From Symbiodinium natans (Eukaryota > Sar > Dinophyceae > Suessiales > Symbiodiniaceae), in assembly GCA_905221605.1 (NCBI GenBank), contig CAJNDS010001100.1, forward strand, positions 8,424 to 34,789: 26,366 bases of DNA, in the 5' to 3' direction. Below, one piece after another: positions 9,201 to 17,694 of the stretch (position 1 is its first letter; each line of letters opens with the position of its first letter). The notes under the pieces were generated by a model. That model was not told the DNA's origin, searched no databases, and saw only the letters and a program-made list of their open reading frames with translations. A program made the position numbers and the translations under genes.

Positions 9201-10003
9201 GTAGGCTGTAGGCTGTAGGCTTTAGGCTGTAGGCTGTAGGCTGTAAGCTTGAGGCTTGAGGCTTGAGGCTTGAGGCTTGAGGCTTGAGGCTTGAGGCTTG
9301 AGGCTTGAGGCTTGAGGCTTGAGGCTTGAGGCTTGAGGCTTGAGGCTTGAGGCTTTAGGCTTTAGGCTTTAGGCTTTAGGCTTTAGGCTTTAGGCTTAGG
9401 CTTTAGGCTTTAGGCTTTAGGCTTTAGGCTTTAGGCTTTAGGCTTTAGGCTTTAGGCTTTAGGCTTTATAGAAATTGTACAGGGTTTGTGTCCGTAGTTT
9501 TGGGCGAAAGTTTTGCATAGTAGCTCCAAGCGATGGTGTTAGTGGGGGTGTAGTTCTGGGTCCAGGCACCCTAGACAAGGGCGGGTACGGCCTAAGCAGG
9601 CCTGGGTGGGAATTTAGGGTTTAGGGTTTTGGGGTTCGGGTTTAGGGTTTAGGGTTTAGGGATTAGCGTTTAGGGTTTTTCCAAGCACTATGAGAGTACA
9701 TGCAAGGTTTAGGGTCTGCAAGGTTTGCTTTTTAGCCGCAAGAAAGAAAGTGCAAAATGAGCCCCAAAACAAAACCCTCAGCTATCCATACAAGGGCCTT
9801 AAGAATCTTCAATAGGGTTTTGGTACTATAGTGCAGAAATATTTTCATACAGACCATAAATAAATTTATAGGGTTTAATCATAGTCACTGAGTCCATAAA
9901 ACTTCCTCCTCTCTCCTGCCAACCACTTGCGCGGCATGCGCTGCAACACACGATAAACGGGGATCCCTCGCACAATGTCCGGCCTGACGGCTTTCCTCAC
10001 TGG
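6243..10003 (-). CDS. Multi-pass membrane protein, dinoflagellate family (copy 2)
   Basis: Predicted exons: A 10003(or earlier)-9889, B1 8766-8679, B2 8548-8366, C 7975-7884, D 7546-7475, E 7298-6616, F 6497-6243 (TGA stop). Every junction keeps phase. Donors are GT (A), GA (B1), GC (B2, D, E), with C ambiguous; acceptors are AG|G. Spliced motifs are DEFWSHSW (B1), NNGFPAFVVAALCA (B1/B2), FLDVACISQTDEALK (C), SLLVLWDETWIMRMWCVF (D), FLHSKG (D/E), SAWFGSVASFESLVRTRLLK (E) and LLSAVLVAASLLYGAYFF (E/F). About 490 residues are visible, with two hydrophobic segments in B2, about five in E and one or two at E/F. I associate this motif order with a large unnamed family in Symbiodiniaceae protein predictions (from memory). 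The biochemical role is unknown. The N-terminal exon or exons upstream of A are not identified. The two long introns hold telomere-type repeats. Confidence 0.75.
7884..8010. repeat. Duplicated block, exon C plus intron edge (partner 1979-2108)
   Basis: About 90% identical in sequence to 1979-2108, from CAAATGAGTGTTGAGGCGCTAATCA through the exon C acceptor and on into the intron. It marks the left edge of homology between the two gene copies. Beyond it, copy 1 runs into CCCTAAA repeats, while copy 2 continues with unique intron and exon D. Confidence 0.9.
8363..8368 (-). promoter_or_regulatory. Predicted GC splice donor, exon B2
   Basis: The exon ends AGGAC and the intron begins GCCAGTC (GC at 8365-8364). 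The same position in copy 1 is AGGAC|GTTCG (GT at 2336-2335). Joining either to the exon C acceptor GGTAG|GAAA keeps frame and gives the same peptide context, R-T-K-(M/L)-A-F-L-D. Confidence 0.7.
8549..8678 (-). other. Predicted 130-nt GA-AG intron B1/B2
   Basis: Donor CCT|GAACC and acceptor GTATAG|GAAC. The intron contains a tandem duplication of about 23 bp (unit TGGAATGAAAGTACCCAAAA) that copy 1 lacks, making it 22 nt longer than the 108-nt intron of copy 1 (2627-2520). Read as coding it would break the frame. Removed as an intron, both copies give the same open exon junction. This is strong internal support for the GA donor. Confidence 0.75.
8778..9469 (+). repeat. Stepwise-changing heptamer satellite derived from TTTAGGG
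   Basis: An almost uninterrupted array of 7-bp units. Blocks run in order: TTTAGGG (to about 8868), a few TTTGGGG, TCTAGGG (about 8895-8963), TCTAGGC (to about 9042), a mixed block of TCCAGGC, TCGAGGC and TCTGGGC (to about 9195), TGTAGGC (to about 9246), TTGAGGC (about 15 units, to about 9352), then TTTAGGC (about 16 units, to the end). Adjacent blocks mostly differ by one base or two, and A-G-G is kept in nearly all units. It lies inside the predicted 1122-nt intron A/B1 of the minus-strand gene (8767-9888); the matching intron in copy 1 is only 206 nt. Confidence 0.95.
9613..9676 (+). repeat. Interstitial telomere-like array (TTTAGGG)
   Basis: About eight partly degenerate TTTAGGG units inside the same intron as the 8778-9469 satellite, separated from it by about 140 bp of unique sequence. 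Confidence 0.85.
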
Positions 10004-10375
10004 CTGAGTTTTTTTCAAGGGACGTGGCATGAGGCTTTGAGGTTGGGGGGCCAGGTTAACTGTCGGCTTTTGCTGCAAGGGGATTGGTACGTAGCGCACA
10101 AAAGAGGGTTAGAGCTTTCCATCTCAGACAAGTTTCATCTGGCTCACGACCTCGACGAGACCCTCGAAAAAATCCAGGGAATCCTGCGAAGATTCTTTCG
10201 AGACTTCAGAAGGAGTTCCCACAACGACCTCCAATCCACTCCCGGCCATGGCGGCCAGAAAAACAACAAAGAATCGCACCTACGCTTTGCCTGCTGGGCC
10301 ACACAATGTTTGGAAAAATGCACCGGCCTGCTGCGTGGACAGCATAATCCGTCAATTGATTAATCTAGACAGGTT
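10004..10375. repeat. Duplicated upstream flank, copy 2
   Basis: Homologous to 3037-3416. Relative to copy 1 it has a 2-nt insertion in a T run near 10011 and further indels around 10150-10190 and 10235. The first of these would put the 5' part of the exon A reading frame out of phase, so either exon A begins at the ACTCAG acceptor (10005-10004) or this copy carries a frameshift. Confidence 0.75.
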
Positions 10376-10899
10376 GCTTTTTGCAGCAGACGTGGGGGGG
10401 GGGAGGGGGTTAAGGGGGTTCCGGGTGGTGGATTCGGGCTCAGGGTTGCTGCTCGGCTGGGCTTTTTCAGGATGTGTTGAAACTCAACGCCGTAAGTCGG
10501 AGCCTCGAAATTCTCCATCCATGAATCCCAAGCTTCCAAAAGTTGACTGCTTGGGGTCTGAGGTTTAGGGTTCGCAAGTGCTCTGAAGTCACAGGCACTG
10601 AACTAAACCCTGAACCCTGAACCCTGAACGCTAAGCCTCAACTAGGAATCCTGGAACCATCAGGTCAAGAAGAGGGCTTCGTCCCGTGCCAGCACCTTCA
10701 CAACGTCGGCGCCTTCACGGCCGCGAAAGTCCATAAACCCTAAACCCTGAACCGTGAATCCTGAACCCTAAATGGAGCTGTCCGAACCACAAAACTGCCA
10801 CACCTGGAAAATGCTGGAACGACCATCCCCCAAACCTGTGAAGGGGAATTTGTTCAACCGGCCGACGACAGATAATTTTGCCGAGATCTCGAACAACAA

Positions 10900-10931
<32 letters not shown>

Positions 10932-11226
10932 CCGCCATCATCATCATCATCATCATCATCATCAGCGAAGAGCCTAAGGTTTGCGCTTGGATGCCGACAT
11001 GAACTTTTTCAGTCTCTGGCTACGACGGCTAAGAAAAGCCTCGGGCTTTGCCCGGACTCTGCCTCAGCTTGTGGCCTAGCTTTGGCGTACTCCTCACCCC
11101 GAGGCCTACGCATCACGAGTGTATCTGCTAGCAGCTATCGCCAGGTCGGCCAAGCTAAGCACCACACTCATCATTTCCGTCCCTCCGCCCTTCTTCAAGC
11201 CACGGCGCCGGCGCGTTCGGAGCTAC
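10376..11226. other. Non-genic spacer with ATC repeat and telomere-like patches
   Basis: It contains degenerate CCCTGAA/CCCTAAA patches (10602-10632 and 10735-10771) and an (ATC)n microsatellite at about 10898-10965. The latter creates artificial poly-Met, poly-Ile and poly-Ser ORFs. A downstream racemase exon could lie at 11000-11220 on the minus strand if the GT at 11226-11225 is a true donor, but I cannot define it. Confidence 0.5.
10898..10965. repeat. (ATC)n trinucleotide microsatellite
   Basis: A run of ATC units interrupted once by ACCGCC. The apparent proteins in its frames consist of repeated Met, Ile or Ser and are not credible. Confidence 0.93.
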
Positions 11227-14200
11227 CTTGACGGGGCCTCGTCGCAGAGGGAGATGGCGCCGCCTCTGGCCAACGCCTTCTTCGCCAAGACCTCGGCCAT
11301 GACCGCCCCCGAGTCCACGAAGGCGATGGAGCCGGGAGAAGAGATGGAATCAAGATCTTCTTGGCTTAAAGCCTTATTTTTTTGAGAACCCTCTACAGGT
11401 TCAACCATGTTGATGGGCTCTTGTTCACACAAGTCAAGTCTGTAAAACAAAGCTCACAAGGCGGCCAAGGGGGCAAGGCCCACTTCGGTGCAGCCACCGA
11501 TGACGGCATCCACGTCCTGGTCCTGGATGTACCTCACCTAGTTCATGATTGGGATAGTATTAAACACTTAAAGTGCAATTCCTTATTGAACTTTATAAGT
11601 ACCCTTAAAAAAGATGTAAAAAGTTACCCCACCATGATCAAGTCACGTTGCCACGCACCCGACTTCCCGCCCAAACCCCCTGGTTCGAAGCCCCGGAGTG
11701 CTCAGGAACCTCCAAACCCTCGATCCTGTCAACCCTCTGGTCCATCAGCAGCTTCCTGGCCGTAAAGATGTCGCCGTGCTTGGCGACCATGATCGCATCC
11801 CAAGCGGTGTCCACGTTCGCGGAGAAAATCCGGGCGCCGGCCCTCTGGGCCTCCATGGCATAGACGTTCTCCGCGTTTTCGCCACGCTCGAGGATTCCCG
11901 TGCCGTTGAGAAGGTAGCCGTCGGCATCGACCTCGCCCCTACGATGCCCTGCGAGGTGAGTCCAGTGGGTTGCAATCATCCCCAGCCGCGTCCTGTTCAG
12001 GCCTGGGTTTGCTTTTGTTTAGATGAACCCAAAGATGAAGAAAGAAACTACATGCAAAGAAAGAGATGCATAAGTATCTATATGTTCATGCTTTACGTAC
12101 CTCCCCCCCCCCCCCAGATCCAAGATTCAACATTCTCAGGGCAGTCCCAAAGTCCAAGGTCCACTTTCCATTATGGACTAGTACCCTTTTACGTCTAACC
12201 CCTCAAGCAAAAATGAGCAATCGAAAGTGGAAGTGTAACATCACGAAAAGAAACTGGAAAGTGGAAAGCGCGCAGAAAAAAAGTGGGAAAGTGAAAAATG
12301 AAAAGTGGGAAGTAAAAAGGTACAAGTAGTTGAAAGTAAAAAGTGGAAGGTGGAAATTGAAAAGTGCAAAGGGCGTGTGTCGTCCCCCGTGCACCATAAA
12401 TAGGTCTGCTTAGCAGCTGCTAAGCTTGTGTACAGAGGTAAACAAACCCTCAATTTTCTTCAGAAAAAGGCAAACTTGCTACACCCTCTTTTGCCTCCCA
12501 GAAACCCCTTGGGATTTGTTTTAAGGACTTGTTTTACGCACGATTCCCACGTAGCCGCACGAGCATCCAGAGCGTGATCCACAACATGCTGAGGGAAGCT
12601 ACTTCGCTGGAAGGCTTCCATTCAAAAGGGTTGAGGGTTTCGGATTTAGGGTTTTCAATTGCTCATGTGGGGTCTCTCAGGCTTACTTAAACATGCCAAC
12701 TGCCGTCTCCGATCACACGCTCTACCGTCCCTTCCGACACAAGCCCGTTTGGCGAATCCGGGGGCGAAGGCTCGGCAATCGTTCAATCATTTACTCTTGG
12801 CTTTCCCTGGGCTCCCCCTCAACCCTAAACCCTAAACCCTAAACCCAAACCCCTAAACCACAGGACATTGAAGAACAGGACATAATTGAAATGAAGTTCT
12901 GAAAAACGTCAAAAGCCTTGGCTGGCCTGCCCTGGGATTGAACACATGTAACTTGACTGAAGTAGCGTTAAGCTTTTCTTGTATCTCAGGAACCCGGACC
13001 CTAAACCCTGAACCCTGAACCCTGAACCCTGAACCCTAAACCCTAAACCCTAAACCCTAAACCCTAAGCCCTAAACCGTCAACCCTAAACCCTAAACCCT
13101 AAACCCTAAACCCTAAACCCTAAACCCTAAACCCTAAACCCTAAACCAGACTTTCCCAAAACTTAAGCTGCTTGAAATTATTCAGGAGCCACAGAGAGGG
13201 GCCGGAGGCTCTTGAAAGGTCCCGTGTGCTAAATCAAGCCTACTTGTGCTACGTGGCAAAGATCGCCGGCCTCTTACATCCTTAGATTCCGGGGAGGGGC
13301 ATTGATGCCTAGAGTGAATACACAAGCTATAGAATCCAAAATCAAACCTCATAAAACATGTCTCTTGGAAACCCAAAGAATGAAAGACAGATTAGGAGAT
13401 CTACTAAAACAGTCACCTTGCGAAGCATTCGAGGGAGAAGTGCGGATGACATCAGCTCTATCATCAAGCTTTTTTGTCAAGTCAAATATGTCAAATTAAG
13501 TCCTGCACACCTGCATGTTGAATTTTTATTTGACTGCTACATATAAGCCCCAGAGAAGCGAGAATACTGTGAGCAGATATCTATTCATCAGCTTCCGGGC
13601 ATCACTTGCACGCAGTCATCTAGGAATTCATTCGCAATGCTTCCCGAAGGCCTCTTACTGGCTTTTGTACGTGCCCAATGGCTTTGCACAGTAGTATCAA
13701 TGGAAATCATCCTACTCGGGAAGGTAAATATTCTTCAGCTTCTTCTCAAACGCGTTCAACCTGTGCGTACGTTGTTTTGCGGCCAAAAGATGTCCCTTAA
13801 TGGCGCAGCCCAGAAGCACTGGGTGGCTTTCCGGACGGTGGCCCGTGGCATGTGGAGCATCCTGAAGCCCGACTGAACAGCCATCCCCCAACTCAGGGAC
13901 GTCGGGGCATAGAGATTCTGATACCTTGCTTGCTCTCTTTAACCAAGTAAAAGTTTAACTTTTAGCTCCCTTGATATGAAGGAACCCCAAAACTTATAAA
14001 GTGCTAAAGTTGCAGATTCTGATACCAGGTGTTGCTCGCGCAGCCGTAGATGTCGATATCCCTCCTGGTCAGGAACTTGCTCAAGCCGGTCACGTAGGCT
14101 TCGACCATGCTCCTCGGTGGCTTCGAAGGTGATCTATGTTACTTGTTTGTGCCAGGTACCACATCTATCAAGGATGTCCGGAAAATAAAACGGCCTCTGT

Positions 14201-14750
14201 GTCTTAGGTTCCCTCAACAGCAGCCGAGGTGCGGGTACCGCATGGCTTCAACAGCTGACATGGGATGCTGAGACTGGGAGAAGAGCTCTAAGCCTACATG
14301 CCCAAGGCCTTGGCCAGCCTTCAGCAAGGTCTCCTCAACTGGTTTCTATACTCCCCTTAGCACCTCAACAAAAATACCATTCTTAATATCCTCTTGGGAT
14401 TTATAGGAACAAAAGTAAGAAATACGAGATAGGTTTTTTGCCACGGGCAAGATCGGGATTAGGGCCAGAACCGCTTGTCGTATTACGATTCGAGCTTAGG
14501 CTTGGACCCTCTTAGCGACGTCTAACGAAGGCTTGCGGTTGAGGGCTTGTAGCGCTTGCAATTCAGTTCCATGGTCCCATATCACCAGTCACCAGCACCT
14601 AGCTAAATCAAACCTCTTGCCACAGGCTACATCAAGCCCCTTTTAGACCTCGAAACCACGATTTGCCAACGCGATCTAGTCTCCGCAAGAGTCAAAACAG
14701 CAAAGGCCCCTGCGATGGGACCGTTCCCGCCCAGTAGGCCCATCTTGTAC
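11227..14750 (-). CDS. Asp/Glu racemase-family protein, split over many exons
   Basis: Exons recognised on the minus strand: N-terminal 14750-about 14690 with MGLLGGNGPIAGAFAV (the glycine-rich start typical of the family; ATG at 14743); 14112-14026 ending DIDIYGCASNTW, with the first catalytic-type cysteine (C-x-x-N-T); 11948-11734 ending ARKLLMDQR; 11537-11463 with VDAVIGGCTEVGLAPLA, the second catalytic-type cysteine (G-C-T-E); and 11372-11227 with ALSQEDLDSI and IAFVDSGAVMAEVLAKKAL. The last three join in phase (AGG|GTTGAC to TAG|GTG; GCC|GCC to AAG|GCT). Family members interconvert D- and L-Asp or Glu by a two-cysteine mechanism. The segment between the first two exons and that just after CASNT are not located, so the gene model is incomplete. 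The acceptor GCAG|GTACAAGATGG could also be a spliced-leader site. Activity on Asp versus Glu cannot be told. Confidence 0.62.
12215..12372 (+). repeat. Purine-rich degenerate repeat
   Basis: Variations on GAAAAGTGGAAAGTG recur at roughly 10-15 bp intervals. The strand is over 80% purine, so the complement is one long polypyrimidine tract. It lies inside the putative large racemase intron on the complementary strand, which would be transcribed as polypyrimidine. Confidence 0.75.
12820..12858 (-). repeat. Interstitial telomere-like array (CCCTAAA)
   Basis: Five CCCTAAA-type units within the presumed racemase intron. Confidence 0.88.
12997..13147 (-). repeat. Interstitial telomere-like array (CCCTGAA then CCCTAAA)
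   Basis: About 21 heptamers: a block of four to five CCCTGAA, then CCCTAAA, one CCCTAAG, one CCGTCAA, and a perfect run of about ten CCCTAAA. It is the longest nearly pure CCCTAAA array in the window. Confidence 0.95.
13637..13876 (+). CDS. Small ORF with coding-like 3' half, unassigned
   Basis: 79 codons, ATG to TGA. The second half (KHWVAFRTVARGMWSILKPD) uses codons typical of GC-rich coding DNA (AAG, CAC, GTG, TTC, GCC, GGC, ATC, CTG, CCC, GAC). The first half is less convincing, so the real exon may start inside. It lies on the strand opposite to the racemase exons, within their large intron. No family is recognised. Confidence 0.3.
   Translation: MLPEGLLLAFVRAQWLCTVVSMEIILLGKVNILQLLLKRVQPVRTLFCGQKMSLNGAAQKHWVAFRTVARGMWSILKPD
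13931..14013. repeat. Dispersed repeat, copy 2 (partner near 5591)
   Basis: Same motif series as 5591-5697 in the same orientation, with small indels. It abuts the 3' side of the racemase CASNT exon (14112-14026), so it would sit at the start of the following intron. Confidence 0.72.
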
Positions 14751-14831
14751 CTGCGGGCAGACGAAACCTAAAGTGAAAAGGGGGTTGTGGTTTTCGTGAA
14801 AAGGGATTCTGGAAACTTTGGTCACATTCCC

Positions 14832-15884
14832 TTAGCCCTGTACATGGGGGGGGGCAGCCCTAAGTCTCCGAATTCCCACTAAGTCGACATGGTACTGGAA
14901 CTTGCTGGGGCCCGAGGTGATGGATTGCACCATGTACTTCGCAAGCTTCTGCTGCGTGTGCATCTCCGCCATCCGCTCCGCGTCAGCGACCTCCGCGACC
15001 GCAGCTGCTCTGGAAGGACCTCGGTCATAGTCTGCGACAAGCCAGCTTTCATCAAGCAAAATTACCGGGCGGATCCAGAAGTTGTAGTCTTTGAAGGATT
15101 TGCCATTCCATTCCACGGCCATGGCCCTTGCAAAGGAGCCTGGGTCCCTTCCATCAGCCCCCGAGTCCACATAGCAATGGCTGATGAGATCCCTCAAGGT
15201 GAAGGACGCAGACCTCCCTCGACGCTGTGAGTGAAGGGACTGCATGAAGCTGTCGTCAACGGGCGAGTACTTGGAGGATGCGACAACAAGGAACACGTCG
15301 CCATCAGATCTGGAGCGGAAGGACGACCGATAGTCCAGCAGCTTGTTCACCACCATTTCGCCCATGAGCTCTGCGTTGAACCGACGATCGTCACTGAAGA
15401 TGGCCTGGACGTTCGGGCGGAATTGCTGATATGGCCAGAAGCTCGCCATTGCCAGCTCGTACAACATGTAGACGGTGGCATCCTCGAAGTTGGACCACAG
15501 CACGATCTTCGTCTTCGCGAAGTCGGACCGCCACCGGGACGATTTCACAAACTCACGCTCATTGCCGCGAAGGGCGGCGCGCTCTTGCACCTGGCAGAGC
15601 AACCAGACCAGAAAGAGTCTCATGGGTCATAGGCCCCCGGCCAAAGTCTTGAGCTGCTCGTGCCAGCGAGCCAACGATGGTGGTGCGAACTTCGGTTTGC
15701 ACACGCGGTCAGGACTAGCATCGAACCATAGAACATCACTCTGCGCTTGCCCGACAGGGACCTCCGCCGGACGCGAATGCCCGTGCCCCTGACCCCACGA
15801 TGATGCGCTTGCGGAGGCCTCCTGGACCGTGGGGGGACCACCGCTCCGCAACCCCGGCGTTGCCCGCACCCACTCGAAGCCCAT
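14832..15884 (-). CDS. Unrecognised protein, two exons with a 51-nt GC-AG intron
   Basis: Exon 1 is 15884-15642 (start MGFEWVRATPG) and exon 2 is 15590-14832. Read straight through, the frame is broken by a TGA at 15629-15627. Removing TTG|GCCGGGG...TTGCTCTGCCAG|GTG (15641-15591) deletes it in phase and gives HEQLKTLVQERAALRGNE. The acceptor has a pyrimidine tract and the AG|G rule seen in the membrane-protein gene. The protein is then about 333 residues, mixed in composition, with no clear membrane segment. Motifs include KIVLWSNFEDATVYMLYELA, DGDVFLVVASSKYSPVDDSF and KLAKYMVQSITSGPSKFQYH. No domain is recognised. Alternatives are two separate ORFs (the second starting MRLFLVWLL at 15623) or a pseudogene with a stop. 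The upstream in-frame extension to 15995 is AT-rich and less coding-like. Confidence 0.6.
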
Positions 15885-16639
15885 TCGCTCACTCACTTCA
15901 TATGACGAATAAAATTCGCAGCGAATAAGCGACACAAAACTGTGAATGAGTGAAACGATTGCACGAATTCTAGTTGCGCGAAATGAACGAAACACGAACC
16001 CCCTCAGTATTCAGCACAATTACAATGCACATGTTCATGGGGGGCATAGAACGAAGCCAACGCTGTGCTGCATAGTCCATCCGCTTGATTCAGAAGGCGC
16101 CATTGAATGTCGACTTGGTCTGGCACGGCAACTAATGGCACAAGCAAACGTTTCAACGTATCCTGGCAAAAGGAAACCGACATCAAGACCACGAGGGCCG
16201 CTAGGGCCATCGAAAACGAATGGTTGATCACTGGGGAAGGTCTGTTCACGGGGCAAAATGGCTCTTGATAAAGGGCAATGTCGCAACATTGTGATGCTAA
16301 GAAACGAAATGCGTGAACACAACCTGTTGTTTTTTTTGCAGTTAATCACGGTTAGGCGGCACTGATTGGGCGCATCGGATCCGCCTCACTCCAAGCGCCC
16401 CGAACGCCTCCCGAACAACGATGCAACGGAGGTCTGGAATCATAGCGATGGATGATGAACCATGTCCGCTGCACAGCACGTCCAACAACGACCATTGACA
16501 CACTTTGTTTTTCTCCCCACCTCTTGGCCTCGAGATCCGCAATGGGGGGGGTGGGTGGGGGGGGTGGCAATAGGAAGCGTTTCCCAAAACTGCGTGTTAG
16601 AGACCCCCTCGCACGTTCAACAAGGAAGCAAAGGAAGCA
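15885..16639. other. Non-genic spacer between unknown gene and LINE fragment
   Basis: No convincing gene. The 3' continuation of the reverse-transcriptase ORF runs to 16352 here, but after about 16660 it no longer resembles the family and contains a proline run from a G homopolymer (16547-16565). Confidence 0.5.
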
Positions 16640-17671
16640 CACGGGGCTGTTGTTTAAGGAAGGGTTTGGGGGGGGCAAGGCGTCCGCCCAGGCTGCCCAG
16701 CAAGCCGCCGGCGCCGAGCGCGTCGCCGACTGCAGACCTAAGCCACCTAACGCTGCCGGCAGGAAAGCGGTCGCCCGCGCGAGGTGCGCATCCTCTGGTG
16801 GGGCCCCTGCCTCGCCGCCCAAGCAGTCCAGTAGCGTGTGCCAGATGGCATCGTCGTGGCCTGCGGCATACGAGGCAATGGCGGTTGGGGGCACCGTGCG
16901 CAGAGCGTGGTTCGCGCGCGGAGACGCGCAGAGCGCGAGCAGCAACCATGAACATTGCAGGTCAGGGAGCTGGGGCAGTTGCTGCAGGAGTTGTTGCTCT
17001 TCGAGCAGCCGGCGCACCGCCCAGGCATGCACGAAATCCGTGTGGCCTACAGGGGAGCCCAGCACAACCATGCCTCGCTCGTGCCGGTCCCCCCTCCACA
17101 CGTCGGGCCCAAGCTCAGCCAGGCCCGGCGGAGCAGGCCCCTCCGAGCCTCCGAGCCCTCGCGTTTTGCCAAGATTGGATGCGATGCCACAGTGCTCCTC
17201 CACTGCCCCGGTCACCGTGTCGAGTGCCGGACGTGCTCTTGACGCCACCGTGATGACGTAGAGGTCATCAAGGAATGCCAGCAGCTTGTCGGCTGGATCG
17301 AGGTCACCGGCTGCCCGTGCGAGAGCACCGTGTTGCCCCAAGGCAAATAACGCGGGGGCCAGCGGGTCGCCCTGCTCGCAGCCCTCGGCCTGGTGGACAT
17401 CACGCCTGCGGCCGGCCGCGTCCCACCAGCTATAGGTGGAGGGGCGACCATAGAACATGCGCACGAATGGCAGCAGTTCTGGCGCCACTTCCTGCAACTT
17501 GACCAGGAAAGCCGCTCGCGAGATGCTATCGTAGGCACTGCGGCCATCGAGCGAAACGACGACTACGTCCTCGCGCGAGTCCAGCGCCGCTCGGACGGTC
17601 GCAACGATGGCGTCAATGCCCGCCCGCGACTGGAAAGCCATGATCGTGTCATTCAGAGGTTTCAAAACCAA
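16640..17671 (-). mobile_element. Non-LTR (LINE) retrotransposon reverse transcriptase fragment
   Basis: The minus-strand ORF shows reverse-transcriptase blocks in order: AFQSRAGIDAIVATVRA, then VVVVSLDGRSAYDSISRAAF (motif A, D-x-x-x-A-Y-D), EGCEQGDPLAPALFALGQH (motif B), and LLAFLDDLYVITV (motif C, FLDD), followed by a thumb/connection-like region ending FLPAALGGLGLQSA and CWAAWADALP. The role in an intact element is target-primed reverse transcription. Upstream of the FQSRAG motif at about 17650 the resemblance stops, so the endonuclease, the N-terminal fingers and any first ORF are missing. After ALP (about 16660) the sequence turns into unrelated proline-rich translation. The RT core itself has no stop or frameshift over about 330 codons, which suggests recent insertion or exaptation. 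The catalytic aspartates are intact. Confidence 0.9.
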
Positions 17672-17694
17672 TCAGAGGTTTCACAACCAAACAC

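Noticed and set aside
10768-11002. Poly-Met, poly-Ile and poly-Ser ORFs
   Set aside because: Translations of an ATC microsatellite in different frames.
12997-13147. True chromosome end
   Set aside because: The arrays are short, occur in both orientations and are flanked by unique sequence and exons on both sides, so they are interstitial.
15627-15629. In-frame TGA as a selenocysteine codon
   Set aside because: No selenoprotein family or SECIS-like element was recognised, and a 51-nt GC-AG intron spanning the TGA explains it more simply.
16452-17261. 269- and 263-codon plus-strand ORFs
   Set aside because: Antisense shadows of the GC-rich reverse-transcriptase frame, which carries recognisable motifs.
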